Assembly: GCF_005155025.1 (NCBI RefSeq)
Contig: NZ_CP039731.1
Location: 1,240,001 to 1,304,000 of the forward strand
DNA from: Aquitalea aquatilis
GTDB lineage: Bacteria; Pseudomonadota; Gammaproteobacteria; Burkholderiales; Chromobacteriaceae
Direction: 5' to 3'
Length of the DNA: 64,000 bases
The notes beneath the pieces are model-generated. The model was not told the origin of the DNA. It made no database searches and saw only the letters and a program-made list of their open reading frames with translations. The position numbers and the translations under genes are program-made. Below, piece by piece: positions 35,445-45,772 of the stretch (position 1 is the stretch's first letter; each line of letters begins with the position of its first letter).

Positions 35445-36063
35445 GATTGCCTCCCTCAGGTAAGTGCACAAGGGATGCAGGTGTGAGTACTAGCGACAGG
35501 TCAGCGATAAGCAAGCCCTTTGCTATCAGGGCATAGGCGACACCCATGCCGAAAATATCCATGCATTCCTGGAGGGTTGCGTAATCATGCCCTTTCAGTG
35601 TTGCTGCAACCCCCTTGGCTGACGGTAAATGTTCTGGAGGGTGCTTGTACCAATGTTGTAGTTTCCTAAGATTGCTGAACTGAGGCTCTTGGCGGATTTC
35701 ATGTTCAGTCAGAATCAGAAAGTGTTCACCCTGCTCTTGCAGATACAGCGCTATCCGCTGGTATTTGGCCTTCACCACTGGACGTTTGAGCTCCTCTGCG
35801 GGCTTGACCTCAATGAGCAATGAAGTCTCATCGCACAAGTTAACGCGTACATCAGGGACATAACGACACATCCTTTCGCCGTCCCAATAGATAACCTCCT
35901 CTGGCTGCTCCTGATAGCTGATCACACCCGGTGACAGCTCAACTAACATCAGCGCATCTTTCTCTAGAGGGGACTCCCAGACCACCATCCTGTTGAGTTT
36001 TTTAGAAGGGGAGTCACCGCGGATGTGCCGCCCCCGGCGGGTAACGACTTTACGTACTCGCAT
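35425..36063 (-). CDS. tnsA: TnsA-type endonuclease
   Basis: The 212-residue protein has the restriction-enzyme-like active site of TnsA: E34 (ESPLEKDA), D71 (YVPDVRV) and E85-x-K87 (IEVKP), followed by a C-terminal winged-helix part. TnsA cuts the 5' ends so that the element moves by cut-and-paste. All three catalytic positions are intact. AGGAG lies seven bases before the ATG and abuts a strong hairpin in the leader. Confidence 0.9.
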   Translation of the reverse strand: MRVRKVVTRRGRHIRGDSPSKKLNRMVVWESPLEKDALMLVELSPGVISYQEQPEEVIYWDGERMCRYVPDVRVNLCDETSLLIEVKPAEELKRPVVKAKYQRIALYLQEQGEHFLILTEHEIRQEPQFSNLRKLQHWYKHPPEHLPSAKGVAATLKGHDYATLQECMDIFGMGVAYALIAKGLLIADLSLVLTPASLVHLPEGGNHAAIYF

Positions 36064-36364
36064 CGTATTCTCCTGGTAGCGCAGGCAAGACTTCTCCCTG
36101 CGCTACCACGCATCTGTTTAGGAAAAGCCAATCGCAGGACGAGCGAAGCCGCCGTTCAGCAGCTTGCTGACCGTTTTTGGCTTGAAATGGGGGAATGTGG
36201 CTTGACCGCTAGGATGCGCGAGACGATACTGAGCTTGTCTAGGGCAAAGGTTTCGGCTTTTGCATCAAAGGGCTAGCCACTGTGCTAGCCTTTTACATTT
36301 CTGCTCCTCCTTCAAATTGATGTTGCTGGGGATACTCCCGGCAAGGGCAGTTCCTCTTCTTTCC
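36064..36364. other. tnsA leader and intergenic region
   Basis: These 301 bases contain the tnsA upstream region with the inverted repeat at 36074-36108, and a hairpin GGCTAGC/GCTAGCC near 36269-36291 flanked by A and T, a possible bidirectional terminator. No gene is convincing; an 83-codon rightward frame over 36025-36276 has no ribosome site. Confidence 0.45.
36069..36108 (-). promoter_or_regulatory. hairpin in the tnsA leader touching the ribosome site
   Basis: TGGTAGCGCAGG (36074-36085) and CCTGCGCTACCA (36097-36108) form a perfect 12-bp stem with an 11-nt loop. The AGGAGA ribosome site of tnsA is 36069-36074, so its first base is in the stem. It may be an operator in DNA, a fold limiting tnsA translation in RNA, or both. 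Confidence 0.6.
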
Positions 36365-36625
36365 TCAACATGCTTCATGTGGACTGGGGGCCGTTGAGCG
36401 GACATCCCAAAGCCATGATGCGACATCGCACGTCAGGGCATACCGCCCCCTTCTTCCCGGCAAAGTGAATATGCGTACCTCCAACTTTCCTTGGCGGATT
36501 GCTTTGTCAAAGCCGGCCCAAGTCTTGAAGCCCAAGGCTTGCCATAGCACCGCATCGCCCATCAATGGTCCATAGGCATCCAGCAGACTGCGCTGCAATT
36601 CGTCGAAGGAGGCTGAGGTAGTCAT
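36365..36625 (-). CDS. small putative DNA-binding protein (86 aa)
   Basis: The 86-residue protein contains LWQALGFKTWAGFDKAIRQG followed by FTLPGRRGRYALTCDVASWL, a pattern seen in small excisionase- or AlpA-like helix-turn-helix proteins carried on mobile elements. It reads toward tnsA and is divergent from the 304-residue gene. A regulator of the transposon or its cargo is possible; no function is proven by the sequence. Confidence 0.6.
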   Translation of the reverse strand: MTTSASFDELQRSLLDAYGPLMGDAVLWQALGFKTWAGFDKAIRQGKLEVRIFTLPGRRGRYALTCDVASWLWDVRSTAPSPHEAC

Positions 36626-36713
36626 GGTCAGGTGAAATCAGATTGGGCTGGATATAGAGGAGTGATACCAAACTCTGTGGTAACGTGAAAGCGGCCATGA
36701 AAAGGGGAGTTTC

Positions 36714-37628
36714 ATGATACCAAGTGATGTAAAGCGGATGGGAAGGCCCCGCCACTCGCCGGTAGAGAGGTTGCGAGCCAAGCTGTGGTACTACGCGGTC
36801 AAGTCGAGAACCTCACTTAGTGACTACCAGCTTGATCTGTTCTTTCTGGAGAAGCTGGGGCGTCGGCCGAAAGATCCCCAGATGCGTAGCCGGATTTTCG
36901 AAACAATACGTTTGCACGGCACGCTTCCTTCTAATGGAAATCATCCCAAACGCGATTTCGATCTGATTCAACTGGTGGAGGAGGAGACTGCCTTTGCCGG
37001 TACGGCAGAGCTTTTTTACTCCCCTTATTGGCAGCTTTTGACGCGTAATGACTTGGAAATTGTTGTTTACCACGACATTGCACAGGCGGCGATGAGTCGA
37101 TTGGGGCTAGCACGAACGGACTATTACGGAGAAAAATCTATTCGGAACATTTGCCATCAGAGTCATGAGAAGGTGATGCCGAGTTTGCCGATTCCCAACG
37201 ATTATATGTATAAAATGTATGGACAAATGCTACATAAGGTGATGAAAAGTGGCTCGCCAACATTGGACAATCTAGTTCTCCTGGGGGCCCTGTTTCGCGA
37301 GGCATACTTGGCATGTGCCTTAGAGATCGCCATTCAGGTCAGGGATTGTTACTGCGAGTTACTAACAGATTATGTGTGTCAGGACTGGCTTGATCCAATT
37401 GCTAAAGCATTACAGGAAATAGGTGAAGGCTATCTGGTTTTCTCCCATGCTTATGATTACATGTATGGACCAGCTGAGAAGCCTCCCTATGACGATTTTC
37501 CTCTAGCGGTTGTCGAGCGCCCGATCTGGTACGCAGGCGACGTAACGTCCATGAATCAGTCTGGTCGGCAACTGGAGGAGTGGCGCAGGCTAGAGCTCTT
37601 GAAAAAACAAGGCCTAGAAGGCGTCTGA
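36714..37628 (+). CDS. unrecognised cargo protein (304 aa)
   Basis: A soluble, mostly helical 304-residue protein with a basic N-terminus (VKRMGRPRHSPVERLRAKLWYY) and no catalytic motif that I recognise. GGGGAG lies before ATG 36714. Base composition is lower in G+C than the transposition genes, so it may be later cargo. It lies between the small DNA-binding protein gene and the IS3-side genes. Confidence 0.7.
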   Translation: MIPSDVKRMGRPRHSPVERLRAKLWYYAVKSRTSLSDYQLDLFFLEKLGRRPKDPQMRSRIFETIRLHGTLPSNGNHPKRDFDLIQLVEEETAFAGTAELFYSPYWQLLTRNDLEIVVYHDIAQAAMSRLGLARTDYYGEKSIRNICHQSHEKVMPSLPIPNDYMYKMYGQMLHKVMKSGSPTLDNLVLLGALFREAYLACALEIAIQVRDCYCELLTDYVCQDWLDPIAKALQEIGEGYLVFSHAYDYMYGPAEKPPYDDFPLAVVERPIWYAGDVTSMNQSGRQLEEWRRLELLKKQGLEGV

Positions 37629-37690
37629 TAATGTTCCCTTCGCAAGATATTTGCGGAATTCTATAGCCAACAGAATAGCTTGGGCTTCAC

Positions 37691-37969
37691 CTACTCGACT
37701 TGACGACAAGCGGCCTCAGCCCTATCTACCAAGGCATCAATCGCTTCCGTCAATGCGTGTGGAGCGGAATAGGAAACGGATAGCATCCCATGCTTTTCCT
37801 TGATGTCCATCCAGTGAAAACCTTGTGTGGCTCCCCCTTTGAGCAGCTCAGCTACGCCCGCACATAGAACGGCGATAGCCGGTAGCCAGCCTTCTGGTAC
37901 GCTATTGTCTAGCCGCCGGCCTGATTCGAACTGCCAACGGTAAAGGTTATGGATGTCATCCCGGTTCAT
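37691..37969 (-). CDS. unrecognised small cargo protein (92 aa)
   Basis: The 92-residue protein starts MNRDDIHNLYRWQFESG and ends in a helical segment (HALTEAIDALVDRAEAACRQ). GAGGA lies six bases before ATG 37969. The start is only 22 bases from the left end of the IS3-family element, so its original promoter may have been replaced or lost. No family assigned. Confidence 0.55.
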   Translation of the reverse strand: MNRDDIHNLYRWQFESGRRLDNSVPEGWLPAIAVLCAGVAELLKGGATQGFHWMDIKEKHGMLSVSYSAPHALTEAIDALVDRAEAACRQVE

Positions 37970-38054
37970 GCTGTCCTCGCTATATACGACCTGAATCGTC
38001 CCTCCTTTCCTAGACACTTCGAGAGCCTCACACTAGGCCCCACAAGGAGGTGTC

Positions 38055-38333
38055 ATGAGCAAGCCGCGTTTCCCCGAAGAGTTCAAGATTGAAGCGGTCA
38101 AACAGGTAACCGAGCGTGGTTACCCAGTGGCCGAAGTCGCCAGCCGCCTCGGCGTCTCTGCCCACAGCCTGTATCAATGGCTGAAACGCTATGACCCCAA
38201 GCGCGCCACACCGGTCGAATCTGCAGACCAACAAGCCGAAATTCGACGCCTCAAGGCAGAGCTCAAACGGGTCACCGAGGAGCGCGACATCCTAAAAAAG
38301 GCCGCCGCATACTTTGCCAAGGAGTCCGGGTAA
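38055..38333 (+). CDS. IS3-family transposase OrfA
   Basis: The 92-residue protein is a helix-turn-helix (KQVTERGYPVAEVASRLGVS, then AHSLYQWLKRY) followed by a leucine-zipper-like helix, standard for OrfA of IS3 elements. AGGAGGT lies before the ATG at 38055. It is joined to OrfB by a programmed -1 frameshift. Confidence 0.9.
   Translation: MSKPRFPEEFKIEAVKQVTERGYPVAEVASRLGVSAHSLYQWLKRYDPKRATPVESADQQAEIRRLKAELKRVTEERDILKKAAAYFAKESG
38294..38300 (+). promoter_or_regulatory. programmed -1 frameshift site A_AAA_AAG
   Basis: The zero-frame codons read CTA AAA AAG, giving the slippery heptamer A_AAA_AAG near the end of orfA. Shifting by -1 enters the orfB frame upstream of its first ATG and yields the fused OrfAB transposase. 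Confidence 0.85.
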
Positions 38334-38392
38334 GGTATGCCTTCATCCGGGCCCACGCGCAGCAATTTCCAGTTCGACGACTGTGCTGGGTC

Positions 38393-39205
38393 ATGGCAGT
38401 GCACCCCAGTGGCTACTACGCCTGGAGAGCATCCCCGCATTCACCGCGAGCGCGTGAAGACCAGCGCTTGCTGGGGCACATCAAGCAGGCTTGGCTCGAA
38501 AGTGGCGGTGTCTATGGTTATCGCAAGGTGCATGACGACCTGCAGGCTCAGGGAGAGCGCTGTGGCAAACATCGTGTGGCACGACTGATGAAGCAGGAGG
38601 GCTTACGTTCGCAGACGGGTTACCACCGGCGTCCTGGGCATTACAGTGGCCGCCCGGCAGTGGTGGCACCGAATCACTTGCAACGCCAGTTCACTGTGAA
38701 TGAGCCGAATAAAGCCTGGGTGACCGACATCACTTATATCCGCACGCATGAGGGGTGGTTGTACCTGGCGGTGGTGCTGGACCTGTTCTCGCGGCAGGTG
38801 ATTGGCTGGTCGATGCAGTCACGTATCGATAGAGAGCTGGTGCTGAATGCCTTATTGATGGCGGTATGGCGGCGTCAGCCCAAGCAGGAGGTACTGGTGC
38901 ATTCCGACCAGGGAAGTCAGTTCAGTAGCTACGACTGGCAAGATTTTTTGAAGGCACATCGCTTGGTACCCAGCATGAGTCGGCGCGGGAACTGCCACGA
39001 CAATGCTGTGGCTGAGAGTTTCTTCCAGTTGTTGAAGCGGGAGCGTATCAAGCGAAAAACCTATCACGACCGGGAGGAAGCTCGTCGTGACATCTTCGAT
39101 TACATCGAGATGTTCTACAACCCGAAACGCCGGCATGGTTCCGCAAACGGGCTATCGCCGGTAGAGTTTGAGAAGCAATATTTCCAACGGCTCAAGAGTG
39201 TCTAG
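38393..39205 (+). CDS. IS3-family transposase OrfB (integrase core)
   Basis: The 270-residue frame shows HTH_21 (GVYGYRKVHDDL) and the DDE core: first Asp in WVTDITYI, second in HSDQGSQF, Glu in NAVAESFFQLLKRE. The frame is open upstream to the frameshift site, so translation probably comes mainly from the OrfAB fusion and not from ATG 38393. It looks intact. Confidence 0.9.
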   Translation: MAVHPSGYYAWRASPHSPRAREDQRLLGHIKQAWLESGGVYGYRKVHDDLQAQGERCGKHRVARLMKQEGLRSQTGYHRRPGHYSGRPAVVAPNHLQRQFTVNEPNKAWVTDITYIRTHEGWLYLAVVLDLFSRQVIGWSMQSRIDRELVLNALLMAVWRRQPKQEVLVHSDQGSQFSSYDWQDFLKAHRLVPSMSRRGNCHDNAVAESFFQLLKRERIKRKTYHDREEARRDIFDYIEMFYNPKRRHGSANGLSPVEFEKQYFQRLKSV

Positions 39206-39223
39206 AGAAGCCGGGGCGATTCA

Positions 39224-41063
39224 TTGCATCAAGGTCCAGACAAAAGCCATCGGTGAGAAGGCTTGGCACGCCCTCAACATGGATTGGCGCCCGGCATTTC
39301 TAGACCCCACCTTGGACGCTTCGGACAAGGCGCTTGACTTCAAGCCTACGTCACAAGCATGCGAATCATCCGAAACAAATCTGAGTGGCACATCCATCAC
39401 CATCACAGACCTGCAGAGCGACTGGTCTAAGCAGAAACTCGTGGAAATTGCCTCGCTTCACCTTGCGAAGCTAGCAGACCCGTTCGCCAAACATCGTGCA
39501 AACAAATTTATGGAGGTCACATTTCAGGATGAGGTGATACCGGTTCCGACGCTCGATAAAGAGCCTTTGAACTATGTTGATGCGGTGGTAGAAGCGAATC
39601 TTCGCTACGACGACAATGATGCTCCGATTCTAAAGGTTCACGTTAACTATATAACCCACAAAAAGGAACGCACGCTGGAGCTTAGTGGCGATGCTCTTCG
39701 AGCTTGCGTTCGAGAGGGTCTCGAAAAACGCACCTCCAAAAGCAAACCACTTGTTGACGCAGAGATCGTTGCACGAGCGTTGAACCATCTTGGGCCATGG
39801 GAGCTGAAATTTTACTGGTTTAACCGTGGTCGCATACAGCGTAAGCACCGGGAGTTATATGATAACCAGATAAAAAGTTTTCTAGAGCAATGGTCTGGTG
39901 GCCTGTTGATTTATCGTGACGGTTATCGCGTGTATCCATACGGAGGACGCTCCGATGACTGGCTGGACCTAGACAAGAAGGCCTTAGCCTCCTCGGCATA
40001 CAAGTTGAACCGTGCGCAGATCGTGGGCTACCTCAGGCTCTCGAGTATTGCAAACCCCGCACTCCTCGATCAAACCAATCGGGAAGGTTTTCGAGACTCT
40101 CCCGACCGAGAGGCGCTTAAGCGAGTGCTACGCTGGGTAATTGCTGGTTCTGTAAGACAGTTCCTCGAGCAAGTTGATCGTGAAATCGAGCCACCTCTTA
40201 CTGAGGTAAAACAGAAGGTAGATCAACAAATTACAACATCGAAGGGACTTGCGGTCGAGGCGCTGCGGAGCATCAAAAGAGCAGCCCCAACTGAAACAAC
40301 AAACGTCGCCACAGTCATGCGTGCGTTTGACCAAGTCTCGGAAGCGTGGGAACGCGCGAAGCTCCGAATCGAAAACTTTGACAAGGAAATCGAAGGCTAC
40401 ATTCACCTGGCGGGGGTGGGGCTAATGCTTGAGTTTATTGCGCATGAACTGTCACGCGTAACACAGGACACATTGAAAGCGGTTACTAGCGGGAAGATGT
40501 CGCCACTGGCCGTTGAAGCACAACTGAAGACCCTAGAGAAACGGGTCCGAATTCTCGACGAGCTCAGTATTCCTGGTCGCCAACTACGATTCCAACAGTC
40601 CATTCTCGACATTGCCCTACTACTAAGCGATTTCCATCAAGCCAAGGCTGCGCGCAGCAGCATTACGCTCCGCGTCACACCGACATCGGAGAAAAATCCT
40701 TGGGAGGAAAAAGTCGAGAAGGGGCAGGTTCTTCAGATTTTGGACAACCTTATAAGCAACTCTTTCTACTGGCTTGACAACCGATTCGACAAGAGCGAGC
40801 CCGGCGTCATCGACATCCAAGTCGTCAAGAGTGCACGCCAGGTGCGAGTAACGGATAACGGTCCAGGCGTTCCAAACGACCGCAGAGAATTCATCTTCGA
40901 GCAATTTGCAACGACCAAGCCTCCTCGCGAAGGACGCGGGCTTGGCCTTTACATCGCCCGCAGGCTTGCAGAAGAGAACGGTGCAACACTGGAACTCGCG
41001 CCGCCCGGAGAGGACGGAATGGCACGAACGTTCATTCTCGAATTCGGAAATAAGACACCCTAA
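39224..41063 (+). pseudogene. GHKL (MORC/Hsp90-like plus histidine-kinase-like) ATPase, N-terminus removed by IS3
   Basis: The frame continues from the IS3 end. Directly after the junction comes QTKAIGEKAWHALNMDW, which belongs to the middle of an N-terminal Hsp90/MORC-type ATPase domain, so its nucleotide-binding N-box is missing. An S5-like region follows (LLIYRDGYRVYPYGG), then a coiled linker with an H-box-like IAHELSRVTQD. A complete second ATPase domain of the kinase type ends the protein (LDNLISNSFYWLDNR, RVTDNGPGVP, GRGLGLYIARRLAEENGA). An internal ATG at 39279 might still start a shorter protein. The partner gene follows after 54 nt. Confidence 0.7.
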
Positions 41064-41117
41064 CTAAGCATTTCAAAATGAAATCGTCATCAAGAAATTG
41101 AGGCGTAGAGATTCGTT

Positions 41118-42941
41118 ATGCCATTGAATATTCGTAAGGCTGTTGTCATCGACGACGCGTTGGGCCCACCACCCCCTGGGTTGGTACAGCAGGCGCAGAA
41201 AGATAACTGGGCTGATTTCGTCTTCCGCTCTGAAGCAGCAGTTAACGCACTAAATCGGGAACTCTTTACTGAACAACCGCTCGATGCGGAGGCCCTCGTC
41301 GAAACGCTAACTAGCCAGCATTCGCATTTGACCAGGCTTTGGCACTTACTAAGGGATGGAAAGATCCCTGAAGCGAACTTTGCCTTACTCTTCGAAGAAG
41401 CGGAGGCCGAAATGATGGCGCGGGCAGGTTCGGCGAATTTGGTTGTTGAGTATCTTCAACAACTCGTCGGTACACAGAACGTTTCGACTTTTTGGGCATA
41501 CGATGGGGCAACCGAAGCCCTTGCGGCAGCGGATGTTGCTTTTGTTGACTTTTACCTCAACAACGATGAGACAGAAGCAAATGCTCTTGACCGCATCGCA
41601 GCAGCTGCTCCCCAACTTAAAGGCCCGACGCTTCTTTTCTTTATGTCGTCACAGGCAACCCTCGAACAGCAGCAAAAAGTCCGGGAGAAGATTAATCGGC
41701 GTAGCGCCTTCTTTGATGTCATGCTCAAGACGGACATCAATACGGATTTCTTGGATTCCAAAATAGGGACCAAACGAGAGTCTTTCGATAGCAATCGTGC
41801 ACTGGAGAATGTTATCAACCAGGCGGTCGACGCAGCTAATGCCGCGGTGGCCGAGTTTCGTGTGCGATGTGCCGAACTCGAGGTACACGACCTGAGGCTC
41901 CTAAATCTGACTAGATTGGAAGCCGAGGGGGAATCTTTGCAGGAGTACCTAACGTGGCTATTCTCTGAAGCGCTTGCAGCCAAGACGCGCCGCTTAGCTC
42001 TCAGCCATGTACAAGACAGCGTCATTGAACCTGCGGCGATTGGGTTTTCAGGCCAAGTATCCCAAGGTACAGTTCTCTTCGACTTGTTTTCTGAGGTGGT
42101 GTTTGGCCCCCCCTTGGCGGCAGACAAGGGAATTCGTTTCGGTGAGGTTTTTCAATGTGTGGCCGAGCCGAACGAATACCTTGTGGTGCTAACTCCGGCT
42201 TGTGATTTGCAGCGGTGCGACCCTGATAAAACTGTATTGTGTGCAAGGGCGTTGGCGCTTGATTACAGCGGTCCTCGCGAAATCACAAAGTCAAAGTTAT
42301 TCGGAAAGCTAAATGAAGGGAAGCTTTGTCACCTGCTAACAACAGGCTCGAGCGGCAACGGCAAGCCGATTTTTTCCCTGCTTACTTGGGCCTCCGCGCG
42401 AATCACGACTTTGACCGTTGCGGAGCTAAAGGCCGCAGAATATAGACGTGTGGCACTGATGAACGAAATCTTCGCACAGGAGGTGAAGGAAGACGTTCTC
42501 CGAGTCCTAGGGCGTGTGGGCACTCAGATTGATCCGCCGCCCCCGCAAGCGCTCGATGCCGTGCTATCTTGGAAAACAGCTGCCGGCAACGCTTGGCAAA
42601 CAGAAGCAACTCCCGCGAATCGGTTCGCTTCAGCCTTGCTCACCTTCTCCGCAGACAAGAACGGCGCAGTTGCGGTGATTTCCGATGAATTCAAACTTTG
42701 GGCAAAGCGAAAAATATTCGACAGCTTCGATGGGCCCCCCCCTGAGAGTCTGACTAGATGTCTAACCACGCTTGCGGCTGAAAGCCAGTTCAAAATGAAT
42801 AAGGCTTTCAAATGTGAGAGCGGGGCTTTGACTGTCAGGCTCATCGACCCCACACTAAATCCACCCAATGAGCCCAACGCTTGGATCGTGATAACACTAC
42901 TTACAGGCTCCCCACAGGAGCAAAACGAAGACGACGGGTAA
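41118..42941 (+). CDS. receiver-like-domain protein partnered with the GHKL ATPase (607 aa)
   Basis: The first 210 residues fit a divergent response-regulator receiver domain with an insertion: acidic pair D12/D13 (AVVIDDALG), phospho-acceptor candidate D144 (AFVDFYLN), S177/S178 (LLFFMSSQ) and K204 (VMLKTD). The remaining 400 residues, including YLVVLTPACDLQRCDPDKT, match nothing I recognise and may be an effector. With the ATPase upstream it suggests a two-component-like system, possibly antiviral given its place as transposon cargo. That role is inference. Confidence 0.65.
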   Translation: MPLNIRKAVVIDDALGPPPPGLVQQAQKDNWADFVFRSEAAVNALNRELFTEQPLDAEALVETLTSQHSHLTRLWHLLRDGKIPEANFALLFEEAEAEMMARAGSANLVVEYLQQLVGTQNVSTFWAYDGATEALAAADVAFVDFYLNNDETEANALDRIAAAAPQLKGPTLLFFMSSQATLEQQQKVREKINRRSAFFDVMLKTDINTDFLDSKIGTKRESFDSNRALENVINQAVDAANAAVAEFRVRCAELEVHDLRLLNLTRLEAEGESLQEYLTWLFSEALAAKTRRLALSHVQDSVIEPAAIGFSGQVSQGTVLFDLFSEVVFGPPLAADKGIRFGEVFQCVAEPNEYLVVLTPACDLQRCDPDKTVLCARALALDYSGPREITKSKLFGKLNEGKLCHLLTTGSSGNGKPIFSLLTWASARITTLTVAELKAAEYRRVALMNEIFAQEVKEDVLRVLGRVGTQIDPPPPQALDAVLSWKTAAGNAWQTEATPANRFASALLTFSADKNGAVAVISDEFKLWAKRKIFDSFDGPPPESLTRCLTTLAAESQFKMNKAFKCESGALTVRLIDPTLNPPNEPNAWIVITLLTGSPQEQNEDDG

Positions 42942-43200
42942 TCCCCTGTGTCACCGAGCACATTTGTGCTTGGATCAACGATGACCGGATCGACGCCCCC
43001 CGGAAGCGACTAGCTACAAAATGATTTCTAGCTGAAGGGGTGGTCATTGGTAGTAGCCTCTCTAGTGTTTGTGGCACTGACTACTTTTGACTAGTGGATT
43101 TGTGAATGCTGCAAGTCTCATCGATTACTTGGAAATAAAAAATGGCCTCCAAAGTTGGAGGCCATTTGCTAATCGAAGTGCACAGAGCAGAATCCCAAAA
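42942..43200. other. gene-free stretch inside the right transposon end
   Basis: No gene seen. It includes an inner TnsB-type site at 43026-43044 and the hairpin at 43136-43171. Confidence 0.6.
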
Positions 43201-43244
43201 ATCTAGAAAAGTGGGAAATATCTAGATATTCGTGGGATCCTACA
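43026..43244. repeat. right transposon end with three TnsB-type sites
   Basis: Reading inward from the tip, sites lie at 43220-43237 (ATCTAGATATTCGTGGGA), 43201-43216 (ATCTAGAAAAGTGGGA) and 43026-43044 (TTCTAGCTGAAGGGGTGGT). The inner one matches the second left-end site over TTCTAGCTGAA. Confidence 0.7.
43136..43171 (-). terminator. transposon-borne terminator facing gyrB
   Basis: AATGGCCTCC (43141-43150) and GGAGGCCATT (43157-43166) form a perfect 10-bp stem with a 6-nt loop. On the minus strand it is followed by a T-run (43140 downwards). It lies about 80 bases from the gyrB stop and can replace the native gyrB terminator displaced by the insertion. Confidence 0.75.
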
Positions 43245-43246
43245 GC

Positions 43247-45709
<2,463 letters not shown>

Positions 45710-45772
45710 TTATACTCAAAATCTCGAAAACTGCTGCTTGTGGCAGCGGCTACGTCCGACTGTGTTGCTGCA

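Larger units (their letters stand above)
37992..39223 (+). mobile_element. IS3-family insertion sequence (about 1,232 bp)
   Basis: Imperfect inverted ends start TGAATCG at 37992 and finish CGATTCA at 39223, with a second matching block inside (TAGACACT near 38011 and AGTGTCTA near 39204). The length and two-frame transposase are typical of IS3. The three bases on each side (ACC and TTG) do not match, so no target duplication remains. Its right side interrupts the GHKL ATPase gene. Confidence 0.85.
30412..43244. mobile_element. Tn7-like transposon inserted at the gyrB stop codon (12,833 bp)
   Basis: Left end TGTAGGATCCCA at 30412 and right end TGGGATCCTACA ending at 43244 are perfect 12-bp inverted repeats starting with TGT and ending with ACA. 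A 5-bp duplication GCTTA flanks them. Each end carries further copies of a site resembling TCCCA-n-TCTAGAT, as expected for TnsB binding. Genes inside: tniQ, tnsC, tnsB and tnsA (leftward), then three unrecognised genes, an IS3-family element, and a GHKL ATPase/receiver pair. The transposition operon ends 41 bases from the left tip; cargo lies between tnsA and the gyrB-proximal end. No tnsE, cas gene or CRISPR was seen. Confidence 0.93.

Noticed and set aside
36025-36276. 83-codon rightward frame over the tnsA start
   Set aside because: It begins inside tnsA on the other strand, has no ribosome site and crosses the leader hairpin.
38011-39204. TAGACACT/AGTGTCTA first taken as the IS3 element tips
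   Set aside because: The inverted similarity extends outward to TGAATCG at 37992 and CGATTCA at 39223, giving a more usual length; these are inner parts of the repeat.
30412-43244. Possible CRISPR-associated transposon
   Set aside because: No cas gene and no direct-repeat array were seen; TniQ is of the long TnsD type.
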